DNA of 64,000 bases from NCBI RefSeq assembly GCF_026391055.1, contig NZ_JAPLET010000017.1, positions 124,001 through 188,000 on the forward strand. Direction: 5' to 3'. Made by a program: the position numbers and the translations under genes. Below the pieces are notes generated by a model. It searched no databases, had not been told where the DNA came from, and saw only the letters and a program-made list of their open reading frames with translations. The DNA is from Spirosoma sp. (GTDB lineage Bacteria > Bacteroidota > Bacteroidia > Cytophagales > Spirosomataceae). Shown one piece after another: positions 17,806 through 25,844 of this stretch. Every line of letters starts with the position of its first letter. Within the stretch, counting starts at the first letter, position 1.

Positions 17806-19743
17806 ATGAGATTCAATCAATCCCTGTTCACGCCATTGGGCCTCCTTCTACTGACTACGGGCCTTGCCGTTACGCAATCGCCTGCCCAGAATACGCCCCG
17901 AACGGCCCCCATCATGAGCCGGTGGGAGAAGCAGCTAACGCCCGAGAACGCCTGGCGTGAATACCCGCGTCCGCAGATGGTCCGCAAACAATGGCAGAAC
18001 CTGAACGGTATGTGGGACTATGCCATTACGGCCAAAACCGCTCCCCAGCCAACAGATTTTTCGGGACAGATTCTCGTACCGTTCAGCGTAGAATCGACGG
18101 TATCGAAGGTCAACAAATCACTCACCGCCGAGCAGCGCCTGTGGTACCGCCGAACCGTTAGCGTACCCGCCGACTGGGCCGGACAACGGGTACTGCTGCA
18201 CTTCGGGGCGGTGGATTATGAATGCAGCTTGTGGGTCAATGGCGGGCTGGTGGGTTCGCATACCGGCGGTTCGGATGCATTTAGCTTCGACATTACCGAT
18301 TACCTGAAAGACGGACAGAATCAACTCGTACTGGGCGTTCTCGATCCTACTTCAACGGGCGAACAGCCACGCGGCAAACAGTTGATGAACCCAAACGGCA
18401 TCTGGTACACGCCCGTGTCGGGTATCTGGCAAACGGTCTGGATGGAGCCGGTGGCGAAGCAGACCTACATTGAAGAGGTAAAACTAACGCCTGAACTGGA
18501 TGCGGGTCGTGTCCGGGTCGATGTACTGCTCGACAAGCCCGCTAACAATTACACCACTGCCATTCGATTAACGGCGATGGACGGTAGCCAGACCGTAGCG
18601 ACAACACTGGTCCGGGCCGGACGGAGTGCTTACCTGACCTTGAAGAACCCCAAACTCTGGTCGCCCGACAGCCCGTTTCTGTATGACTTCAAGGCCGAAC
18701 TGGTTACCGTAACGGACCCTTTTGGCGATACGCCCCGCAACAAACGCCCGCGTCAGGACGACGCCCTCAACAAAGCTTTCGCCGGTGCTACCGTAACGGG
18801 CAGTCCGCTCGATGTGGTAACCGGCTACTTTGCCATGCGGAAAATCGCGACGGGTCGCGGGCCGGGCGTCGGTACGTCGGTGGCCAACCAGCCGGTATTG
18901 CTGCTGAACAACAAATTTGTTTTCCAGAATGGCCCGCTCGATCAGGGCTGGTGGCCCGGCAGTTTGCTGACGCCCCCCTCCGATGAAGCCATGGCGTTTG
19001 AAATTGATTTCCTGAAAAAGTCGGGCTTCAACATGCTCCGGAAGCACATCAAGGTAGAACCCGACCGCTATTATTACCTGTGCGACAAGATGGGCATGCT
19101 GGTTTGGCAGGATATGCCGTCGGGCTTTCTGGAAGGCCAGAACGAAGCCCCCGGCGATCAGTCGGAGCCCATTCGCCGGTCGAAGGGGAAAGAACAGTTT
19201 GAACTGGAACTGCGCCGTATGATGAACCGCCTGCATAATCACCCCAGCATCGTTACCTGGGTGGTGCATAACGAAGGCTGGGGCCAGTACGACAACAAAC
19301 GCCTGGCTGATTGGGTAAAAGCCCTCGATCCCAGCCGGACCGTTAACGCCAGCAGCGGTTGGAACGACCTCGGCGCGGGCGATTTCTACGATATTCATAC
19401 TTACGAGCCGGAACCCAACGCACCCGCCCCCAAAACCGACCGGGTAGTGGTTATTGGCGAATTTGGCGGCATTGGCTGGCCGGTACAGGGGCATTTATGG
19501 AACCCCGAGATGCGCAATTGGGGCTACCAGACCTATCAATCGGCCGACGAGGTGTTGAAAGCCTATCAGAAAAAATACGCCAAAATCGTGGAGTATTATC
19601 AGAAACAGGCGCTGTCGGCGGCTGTGTATACGCAAACAACGGACGTAGAAGGTGAAGTCAACGGCCTGCTCACCTACGACCGCGAGGTAATCAAAATACC
19701 CATTGAAACGCTGAAAAAGATTCACGCGCCTTTGTTTAAGTAG
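17806..19743 (+). CDS. Glycoside hydrolase family 2 (beta-galactosidase/glucuronidase-like)
   Basis: 645 residues, secreted (MRFNQSLFTPLGLLLLTTGL signal). The domain order is GH2 sugar-binding jelly roll (residues ~60-200, with WYRRTVSVPADWAGQRVLLH), immunoglobulin-like domain (~205-300), then the TIM barrel. The acid/base is Glu490 in VVHNEGWGQYD and the nucleophile Glu552 in VVIGEFGGIG. Both residues are present, so the enzyme should be active. The sugar specificity within GH2 cannot be read from the sequence. It is the second gene of the plus-strand pair and ends at a strong terminator. Confidence 0.92.
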   Translation: MRFNQSLFTPLGLLLLTTGLAVTQSPAQNTPRTAPIMSRWEKQLTPENAWREYPRPQMVRKQWQNLNGMWDYAITAKTAPQPTDFSGQILVPFSVESTVSKVNKSLTAEQRLWYRRTVSVPADWAGQRVLLHFGAVDYECSLWVNGGLVGSHTGGSDAFSFDITDYLKDGQNQLVLGVLDPTSTGEQPRGKQLMNPNGIWYTPVSGIWQTVWMEPVAKQTYIEEVKLTPELDAGRVRVDVLLDKPANNYTTAIRLTAMDGSQTVATTLVRAGRSAYLTLKNPKLWSPDSPFLYDFKAELVTVTDPFGDTPRNKRPRQDDALNKAFAGATVTGSPLDVVTGYFAMRKIATGRGPGVGTSVANQPVLLLNNKFVFQNGPLDQGWWPGSLLTPPSDEAMAFEIDFLKKSGFNMLRKHIKVEPDRYYYLCDKMGMLVWQDMPSGFLEGQNEAPGDQSEPIRRSKGKEQFELELRRMMNRLHNHPSIVTWVVHNEGWGQYDNKRLADWVKALDPSRTVNASSGWNDLGAGDFYDIHTYEPEPNAPAPKTDRVVVIGEFGGIGWPVQGHLWNPEMRNWGYQTYQSADEVLKAYQKKYAKIVEYYQKQALSAAVYTQTTDVEGEVNGLLTYDREVIKIPIETLKKIHAPLFK

Positions 19744-19746
19744 TCA

Positions 19747-19822
19747 GTTGTACCCGGCAGCAAGATGCTGTCGGGTACAACCAGAACACAAAGCCCATTC
19801 TGACGTCAGAACGGGCTTTTTT
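19747..19822 (+). terminator. Tandem terminator after the GH2 gene
   Basis: Two hairpins in series: GTTGTACCCG...CGGGTACAAC at 19747-19781, then AAAGCCC(A)TTCTGA pairing with TCAGAA(C)GGGCTTT at 19790-19819 followed by a T-run. The second is a classical rho-independent terminator. Confidence 0.85.
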
Positions 19823-19839
19823 ATTTCCCCCAAAAAATT

Positions 19840-19855
19840 AACTAATAAATTAGTT
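19840..19855. promoter_or_regulatory. Candidate BlaI operator
   Basis: Perfect palindrome AACTAAT-AA-ATTAGTT located 57 bp before the BlaI-like start codon, with a further CTAAACCATTAGT half-match just downstream (19862-19874). BlaI/MecI repressors bind such dyads at their own promoters. The assignment is from position and symmetry only. Confidence 0.5.
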
Positions 19856-19912
19856 GTAAAACTAAACCATTAGTCATACATTTCGTTCATAATCAATAAA
19901 CCACTGTAATTC

Positions 19913-20284
19913 ATGGCCATACGCGACCTTACCAAAGCTGAAGAAGAGATCATGCGGGTGCTTTGGCAGCTTCAGAAAGGCTTCGTCAAAGATGTGTTAG
20001 CCGAACTGCCCGAGCCCAAGCCAGCCTACAATACCGTGTCGACCATTATCCGGATTCTGGAGAAGAAGGAGTTGGTCGGGTACCGGGCCTACGGAAAAAC
20101 GCACGAGTATTACCCACTCATTACCGAAGAAGAATACCGGCGTTTCCAGACCGAGCAACTCATGGCGAACTACTTCGATAATTCGCTCAAAAAACTGGTG
20201 TCGTTTTTCGTGCAGGACAAGAACATCAGTCTCAGTGAAGCCGACGAAATCATCAAGCTCCTAAACAAACAGAAAGATCAATGA
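19913..20284 (+). CDS. BlaI/MecI/CopY-family transcriptional repressor
   Basis: 123 residues. The winged helix occupies the first ~75 residues (LTKAEEEIMRVLWQLQKGFV, then YNTVSTIIRILEKKELV and the wing GKTHEYYPLI) and a C-terminal helical dimerisation segment follows. BlaI-type repressors are inactivated by proteolysis triggered by a BlaR1-type membrane peptidase. Two such peptidases follow directly, and the stop codon overlaps the start of the next gene (ATGA). The usual trigger is beta-lactam or cell-envelope damage; copper is an alternative for CopY relatives. Confidence 0.92.
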   Translation: MAIRDLTKAEEEIMRVLWQLQKGFVKDVLAELPEPKPAYNTVSTIIRILEKKELVGYRAYGKTHEYYPLITEEEYRRFQTEQLMANYFDNSLKKLVSFFVQDKNISLSEADEIIKLLNKQKDQ

Positions 20285-22686
20285 ACGCCCTCGACTACCT
20301 CCTTAAAGCGAACCTCTACGGTCTGCTGTTTGCCAGTTGTTATTGGCTGTTGCTGCGTCGGCATACGTTTTTTGGACTGAATCGGGCGTATCTGTTGGCC
20401 TCGGTGGTTCTCTCCCTGAGCCTGCCAATGGTTACGCTACCTGCCAAAACCGTAGAAACACTCCCGATGCCGGTGGGCGTTATGGCGTTCCCCATAAGCC
20501 CCATCCCGGTAGCTACGGTCGAAGCCCCCCAACCCGACCCCGGCCCCGATTGGGAGCAACTCGCTTTGTGGGGGTATGGACTCGTTGCGCTGGCGTTACT
20601 AACCCGGTTAGGCATCCGAACCGGCCGTCTGCTGCGACTGATTAGCCGGTCACCCCGCTACCCGCGAGACGGGTATGTACTGGTACAACCCAACGACCCG
20701 ACGCTTCCGACCTTCTCGTTTTTCAACTACGTTATCCTGAATCCCGCCGATACCGACAATGCGCTGATTACTCGGCACGAGCTGGTGCATGTTCGCCAAT
20801 GGCATAGTGCCGATGTGCTGGGGATGAGCATGGTGCAGGCTATTTTCTGGGCGTGCCCGGCGCTGGTGCTCGTATCCCGTCTACTCCGTCAGGTACACGA
20901 ATTTCTGGCCGATCAGCCTGCCACGCAGCCAACCGAATACGCTCGGTTTCTGGTAGCTTACTCCTTTGGTGCGCACCCTGCCTTGAGCGGCCCCGACACC
21001 CTAACGAACAGTTTCTTCAACCCGTCGCTCCTCAAGCAACGCATACTGATGCTGCAACAGAAGGCCACGACCCGCTGGGCGCTGGGCAAGTATGTACTAA
21101 TACTTCCACTGGCGTTTGGATTGCTGGCAATGACCACGGCACGGGAAGAGATTACGGCCGCAGTGGACTCGTTTCAGGATGAAGGGATTACGGTAACGGG
21201 AAAAGTGACGAGTTCGGTAGATGGCAAGCCATTGCCGGGGGTCTCCGTTGTAATTGTGAACACAAGAAGAGGGATAAATACGACCGCAACCGGTGAATTT
21301 ACATTAACAAACGTCCCTAAAGATGGATCATTAGCCTTTAGTTTTATTGGATATCGTACTGATTTTCTGACGCTTGACGCGTTCAAAAGCAGAACGAAAA
21401 ATAATCAACTATTGCTCAGCCCGAAATTGACACCTACTCTACAGGATGAACTCCCACCGATGGGCGCAACAGCCGCTTACAAGGCTATCAAACCCAACCC
21501 GGCAATGCCGATTCGAACACCACCCTCTTCAGAAACTATCAATGGGGAGGTATTCACTGCCGTTGAAGAACCAGCCGTTTTTCCTACAGGTATTCCGGGA
21601 TTGATGCAATACGTGGCACACACGCTTCGCTATCCAGCTAAAGCTAAAGCGTCGGGTATTCAGGGAGATGTGTATGTCATATTTACGGTACTGCCTACTG
21701 GGGGTATTGGTGATGTGAAGATTAATAAGAATATAAAACGAATTGGCGGTGGTTGCGAAGAAGAAGCAATACGGATCGTAAGTCAGATGCCAAAATGGCT
21801 TCCTGCCAAACAAAATAACAAACCGGTTTCCATTCGGTATCAGCTACCGATTCGGTTTGAACTTGAAAAGACAACTGACGATAAGCGAACGGGACAGACA
21901 TCGGGTAATCAATTGAACGATGTACATGTAGTTGCCTACGAACCAACAGCGACGCCAACACCCCGGAAACAGGTATCCCTGACAGGTGACGAAATTTTTA
22001 CTGTTGTTGAACAGGTACCCGAATTTCCCGGTGGTATACGAGCTCTATATCAGTACCTGGCCCGCAACTTACGTTACCCGGTAGAAGCTCGCCAAAACAA
22101 AGTACAGGGCCGAGTATACGTGAAGTTTATTGTCGACAAAACCGGCGACATCCGGGAACTACGCGTTCTGAAAGGCATTGGCGGTGGCTGCGACGAAGAA
22201 GCTATCCGGGTAGTGAGTCAAATGCCGAACTGGATTCCCGGTAAGCAGCAGGGTAAGGCCGTGTCTGTTATGTACAATCTTCCCATTCAGTTTTCGCTCG
22301 AAAAAAGAACCGACGATAAGCGGACCGGGCAGGTTATGCCCACCCAGAAACCAAGTTCGGAGCAACCTGGCATAAACACTCAGGAGAACAGCAAAGACGA
22401 GCCATTTACATTCCTTAAGGACATGTCGGCTGGCAGTAAAACCCGGTACGCTATGCCCCTACCGGATTCCCTACGAAAGTCGGGCACAAGCTTTACGATA
22501 CGAAGTAATAGATTCATGACCGGCGAGCCACTCATCATCATTGATGGTGTCGAAGCGAAAAGCGGCATTAGCCACCTCAACCCAAATGACATAGATAATG
22601 TCACAGTCTTGAAAGGCGAATCAGCAGCGGTTTACGGCGAAAAAGGTAAAAACGGCATCGTAATCGTAACCACGAAAAAGAAATGA
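20281..22686 (+). CDS. BlaR1-like M56 peptidase fused to CarboxypepD-like, two TonB C-terminal and plug-like domains
   Basis: 801 residues with an unusual mosaic. Residues 1-300 are the M56 membrane peptidase: transmembrane helices near 1-25, 35-55 and 95-110, zinc motif HELVH at 166-170, EFLAD at 207-211, and a helix near 268-285. Residues ~303-375 form a carboxypeptidase regulatory-like beta domain (TVTGKVTSSVDGKPLPGVSV). Two TonB C-terminal domains follow (~430-535 and ~575-680, each with ...EEAIR(I/V)VSQMP.W.P.KQ). The last ~65 residues resemble a SusC/TonB-receptor plug (LIIIDGVEAKSG ... GIVIVTTKKK). It is translationally coupled to blaI upstream and to a second M56 gene downstream. It presumably senses an envelope signal and frees promoters from BlaI. 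Confidence 0.87.
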   Translation: MNALDYLLKANLYGLLFASCYWLLLRRHTFFGLNRAYLLASVVLSLSLPMVTLPAKTVETLPMPVGVMAFPISPIPVATVEAPQPDPGPDWEQLALWGYGLVALALLTRLGIRTGRLLRLISRSPRYPRDGYVLVQPNDPTLPTFSFFNYVILNPADTDNALITRHELVHVRQWHSADVLGMSMVQAIFWACPALVLVSRLLRQVHEFLADQPATQPTEYARFLVAYSFGAHPALSGPDTLTNSFFNPSLLKQRILMLQQKATTRWALGKYVLILPLAFGLLAMTTAREEITAAVDSFQDEGITVTGKVTSSVDGKPLPGVSVVIVNTRRGINTTATGEFTLTNVPKDGSLAFSFIGYRTDFLTLDAFKSRTKNNQLLLSPKLTPTLQDELPPMGATAAYKAIKPNPAMPIRTPPSSETINGEVFTAVEEPAVFPTGIPGLMQYVAHTLRYPAKAKASGIQGDVYVIFTVLPTGGIGDVKINKNIKRIGGGCEEEAIRIVSQMPKWLPAKQNNKPVSIRYQLPIRFELEKTTDDKRTGQTSGNQLNDVHVVAYEPTATPTPRKQVSLTGDEIFTVVEQVPEFPGGIRALYQYLARNLRYPVEARQNKVQGRVYVKFIVDKTGDIRELRVLKGIGGGCDEEAIRVVSQMPNWIPGKQQGKAVSVMYNLPIQFSLEKRTDDKRTGQVMPTQKPSSEQPGINTQENSKDEPFTFLKDMSAGSKTRYAMPLPDSLRKSGTSFTIRSNRFMTGEPLIIIDGVEAKSGISHLNPNDIDNVTVLKGESAAVYGEKGKNGIVIVTTKKK

Positions 22687-24101
22687 ACACGCTCCCCTAT
22701 CTCTTAACCGCCAGCCTGTATCTGCTGTTGTTCTACGGCTGTTACGCGCTGTTGCTTCGCCGGAACACCTTTTTTGGTATGAACAGAACGTATCTACTGG
22801 CTTCGGTCATGCTTTCGCTGCTGCTACCGCTGGTCGAGCTACCCACCGGAACGGGCGACTCCCTGCCCGTGGGCACCATTACCTTACCAACACTGGTCAT
22901 TGGCAGCCCGCAACCGCAATCGGATGCCCTAACCGCGTCGCAGTGGCTATGGTTGCTATACGGACTGGGTGTGCTGATTATGCTCATCCGGATGAGCGTC
23001 CATTTAAGCTCGTTATTTCGCCTGATCCGGCGCGGCACGGCTAAACGCACCCCCGCTTATACGCTCATACAACTCCCGACTGACGATGCGCCGTCGTTCT
23101 CGTTCGGCCAGTATCTGGTGCTTAACAAGACGGATGCCCGTACACAACCCGAAGCCCTGATGCGTCACGAAGAAGCGCACATCCGCCAGCGCCATACCGC
23201 CGATGTGCTATTTCTGGAGGTTACACAGGCTTTTTTCTGGTTCAATCCGGTGCTCTGGCTGTACAAACGCTCCCTTCAGGAAATTCACGAGTTTCTGGCC
23301 GACCAGGCCGCTGTTCGACAGATTGGCGCCCCTTCAACGTCCGACAATCGGCTTTCCGCTCCCCCCACCTATGCGCAACAATTAGTGGCCTACGCACTCG
23401 ATGTGCCCATGACCGCCCTGACAACACCCTTTGTTTCTAAATCAACCCTCAAACAACGCATCGTTATGTTACAAAAACCACAATCTCCCCGCCGGGCGCT
23501 CCTCAGCTACGCTCTTGCCCTGCCACTGGCCGCCCTGCTGACCATGTGTACCCAATCGGAGCAGGATCAGACCGCACTCACAACAGCCGAAGCCTCCGCC
23601 CGGAAAACGGTAAAAGTATCCGGTGAAATCTTTACCGTAGTTGAACAACAGCCCGAATTTCAGGGAGGCATGAAAAATTTAGGTGCCTATCTGGAACAGA
23701 ATTTGAAATACCCTGAAGCCGCACTAAAAGCGAATGTTACAGGCCGGGTCTTTGTCCGGTTCATTGTTACCAAAACGGGTGAGATTACCGATGTGCAAAT
23801 CCTGAAAGGTATTGGCTACGGAACCGATGCCGAAGCGGTGCGAGTAGTACAAAATATGCCTAAATGGCTACCAGGGCGGCAGAATGGTCACCCGGTCAAT
23901 GTTCAATACAACCTCCCCATTAACTTTCAACTGGATGAGGCAGCGCCGGTTACAAGTGCCTCGGCGTTCAAAGGTATAGAGGTCTTTTTTGTTGATGGGA
24001 AGCCCGTTACCGAAAACGAATTCAAGGCTATTTCACCGGATAAAATTGCCCGGATGGACGTCGACAAACCTAAAAAAACAGTCTCCATCACCACAAAATA
24101 G
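22683..24101 (+). CDS. Second BlaR1-like M56 peptidase with TonB C-terminal domain
   Basis: 472 residues, paralogous to the upstream protein and overlapping it by 4 bp (ATGA). It has N-terminal helices, zinc motif HEEAH at 162-166 and IHEFLADQAA at ~200, and a hydrophobic helix near 280 that ends in a Cys (LLTMCTQ). One TonB C-terminal domain (~310-420) carries the same EAVRVVQNMPKWLPGRQNG signature as the first protein, and a short tail follows. Two tandem sensor peptidases after one BlaI repressor suggest diverged sensing domains or a heteromeric sensor. Confidence 0.87.
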   Translation: MNTLPYLLTASLYLLLFYGCYALLLRRNTFFGMNRTYLLASVMLSLLLPLVELPTGTGDSLPVGTITLPTLVIGSPQPQSDALTASQWLWLLYGLGVLIMLIRMSVHLSSLFRLIRRGTAKRTPAYTLIQLPTDDAPSFSFGQYLVLNKTDARTQPEALMRHEEAHIRQRHTADVLFLEVTQAFFWFNPVLWLYKRSLQEIHEFLADQAAVRQIGAPSTSDNRLSAPPTYAQQLVAYALDVPMTALTTPFVSKSTLKQRIVMLQKPQSPRRALLSYALALPLAALLTMCTQSEQDQTALTTAEASARKTVKVSGEIFTVVEQQPEFQGGMKNLGAYLEQNLKYPEAALKANVTGRVFVRFIVTKTGEITDVQILKGIGYGTDAEAVRVVQNMPKWLPGRQNGHPVNVQYNLPINFQLDEAAPVTSASAFKGIEVFFVDGKPVTENEFKAISPDKIARMDVDKPKKTVSITTK

Positions 24102-24106
24102 CATAT

Positions 24107-24215
24107 CCAACCAACCCTGACAGGGGTTGACTATGGATAACCGGGGGCGCAGGCCTCGGATCGGACGGAGCCTGGAGGTCAACCCTGATCAACCCCTAAA
24201 GGGGTTAGTTTATGG
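24107..24215. repeat. REP-like palindromic element, copy 2
   Basis: Palindromic intergenic unit containing CCCTGACAGGGG, the exact 16-mer TTGACTATGGATAACC (24127-24142) shared with the element at 4975-4990, GC-rich inverted blocks, and a closing hairpin CAACCCCTAAAGGGGTTAG (24190-24208). A T-run at 24218-24232 suggests it also terminates the upstream operon. Confidence 0.6.
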
Positions 24216-24234
24216 CTTTTTTTGGTGCGTAGTG

Positions 24235-24310
24235 AACCAGTACAGGATGCGATTCATTAGTAACAGACAACCGTTCTCTTGTTACTAATGAATCGCATCC
24301 TGTACTGGTT
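24235..24310. repeat. Perfect 30-bp inverted repeat covering the cryptochrome start codon
   Basis: The segment 24235-24264 (begins AACCAGTACAGGATGCG) is the exact reverse complement of 24281-24310, with a 16-nt loop. The right arm contains the ATG at 24288 and the first seven codons of the DASH cryptochrome. If transcribed as one RNA, the start codon would be locked in a 30-bp stem. Confidence 0.9.
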
Positions 24311-25757
24311 TCGTAACGACCTTCGCCTACACGACAACGAGGGATTTGTACGTGCGCTTGAAAACGCTGATCAGGTGTTACCCGTATTTGTATTCGACCC
24401 GCGCTGGTTTGCCGCGCATTCGCAACTGGGGTTTCGCCGAACATCGGCCTTCCGGGCCAATTTCCTGCTCGAAAGTGTAGCCGATCTGCGCCTGTCCCTC
24501 CGGAGCCGGGGTGCTGACCTGATTGTGCGCGTAGGGAAACCCGCCGACGTGCTGGCCGAACTCGCTGGAGAAATTGGCGCCACGGCAGTGTACGCGAGCA
24601 AGGAAATTACACAAGAAGAAACCACGCAGGAAACGAAGCTCAGCACGAAGCTGAAACCGCTTAATATCGACATTGAGCTGTTCTGGATGAGTACGCTCTA
24701 TCACGTTCGTGATCTGCCGTTTACCATCTCGCAACTGCCCGATGTATTTAGCAAGTTCAGACAGCAACTTGAAAAAAAGGCTACCATCCGGCCAGCTTTC
24801 ACCCCGCCAACCCGTATCGAACTCGTACCGAATATAGACCCCGGCGCTCTACCAACGTTATCAGCGCTTGGGTTCGACGATACAGACATTCGCCTGATTT
24901 TGCAACCCGATGCCCGTGGGACAGTGCCCTTCAGCGGGGGCGAAACGGTGGCGCTCACCCGACTCGACCGATACCTTTGGCAAACCGACCTGATTGCGAC
25001 CTACAAAGAAACCCGCAACGGCCTGCTGGGCGAGGATTATTCGAGCAAATTTTCGGCCTGGCTGGCTACCGGGTGCCTGTCGCCCCGCAAAATTTACGAG
25101 GAAGTGACCCGGTATGAAACCGAACGCGTTCGCAACGAGTCGACTTACTGGCTGATTTTCGAGCTGCTCTGGCGCGACTTTTTCCGGTTTGTGGCCCTTA
25201 AGTTTGGCACGCGCATCTTCAAACGGAGTGGCATCAAGCACGACCTACATAGAACATACGGGCGCGACGAAAACCTGTTTCGAAAATGGACCGAAGGCCA
25301 GACGGGGATTCCGTTCATTGATGCCAATATGCGCGAGATGAATGCAACGGGTTTCATGAGCAACCGGGGGCGGCAAAATGTGGCCAGCTTTCTGGTTAAC
25401 GATCTGGGTCTCGACTGGACCTGGGGAGCCGCTTACTTCGAGAGTAAACTCATTGACTACGACCCATGCAGCAACTGGGGAAACTGGAACTACGTGGCGG
25501 GTGTCGGTAATGATCCGCGCCAGTACAGCAACGGCCAGCCGCGTTACTTCAATATACTCAGCCAGGCCCTCCGCTACGACGAACAGGGCGACTATGTAAA
25601 ACACTGGCTCCCCGAACTAACCAGCGTACCAAACGATCAGGTACACCTCGTTTCAAATTTAACGGTTCAACAGCAGGAAGCGTATGGTGTAGTGCTTGGT
25701 CATGATTACTCGTTGCCGGTTGTAGATCCGAACAAATGGGTATCTACCCCACCCTAA
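24288..25757 (+). CDS. DASH-type cryptochrome / photolyase
   Basis: About 489-residue flavoprotein of the photolyase/cryptochrome family. The N-terminal antenna-binding Rossmann domain starts ILYWFRNDLRLHDNEGF, with FDPRWF and FRANFLLESVADLR. The FAD-binding domain includes YSSKFSAWLATGCLSPRKIYEE, RDFFRFVALKFG, the signature NMREMNATGFMSNRGRQNVA and WNYVAGVGNDPR. The DASH assignment rests on this C-terminal set. Known function: light-dependent repair of cyclobutane dimers in single-stranded or loop DNA, with FAD and a folate. The start codon lies within a 30-bp inverted repeat (see separate entry). Confidence 0.94.
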   Translation: MNRILYWFRNDLRLHDNEGFVRALENADQVLPVFVFDPRWFAAHSQLGFRRTSAFRANFLLESVADLRLSLRSRGADLIVRVGKPADVLAELAGEIGATAVYASKEITQEETTQETKLSTKLKPLNIDIELFWMSTLYHVRDLPFTISQLPDVFSKFRQQLEKKATIRPAFTPPTRIELVPNIDPGALPTLSALGFDDTDIRLILQPDARGTVPFSGGETVALTRLDRYLWQTDLIATYKETRNGLLGEDYSSKFSAWLATGCLSPRKIYEEVTRYETERVRNESTYWLIFELLWRDFFRFVALKFGTRIFKRSGIKHDLHRTYGRDENLFRKWTEGQTGIPFIDANMREMNATGFMSNRGRQNVASFLVNDLGLDWTWGAAYFESKLIDYDPCSNWGNWNYVAGVGNDPRQYSNGQPRYFNILSQALRYDEQGDYVKHWLPELTSVPNDQVHLVSNLTVQQQEAYGVVLGHDYSLPVVDPNKWVSTPP

Positions 25758-25844
25758 CCCCGCCCGGAATGCCGGACTACCTCGTAATAGGGAGAGGGGC
25801 TACTGCTGGCCAGACATCTGATCGACAAAACAGTACTCGTACGT

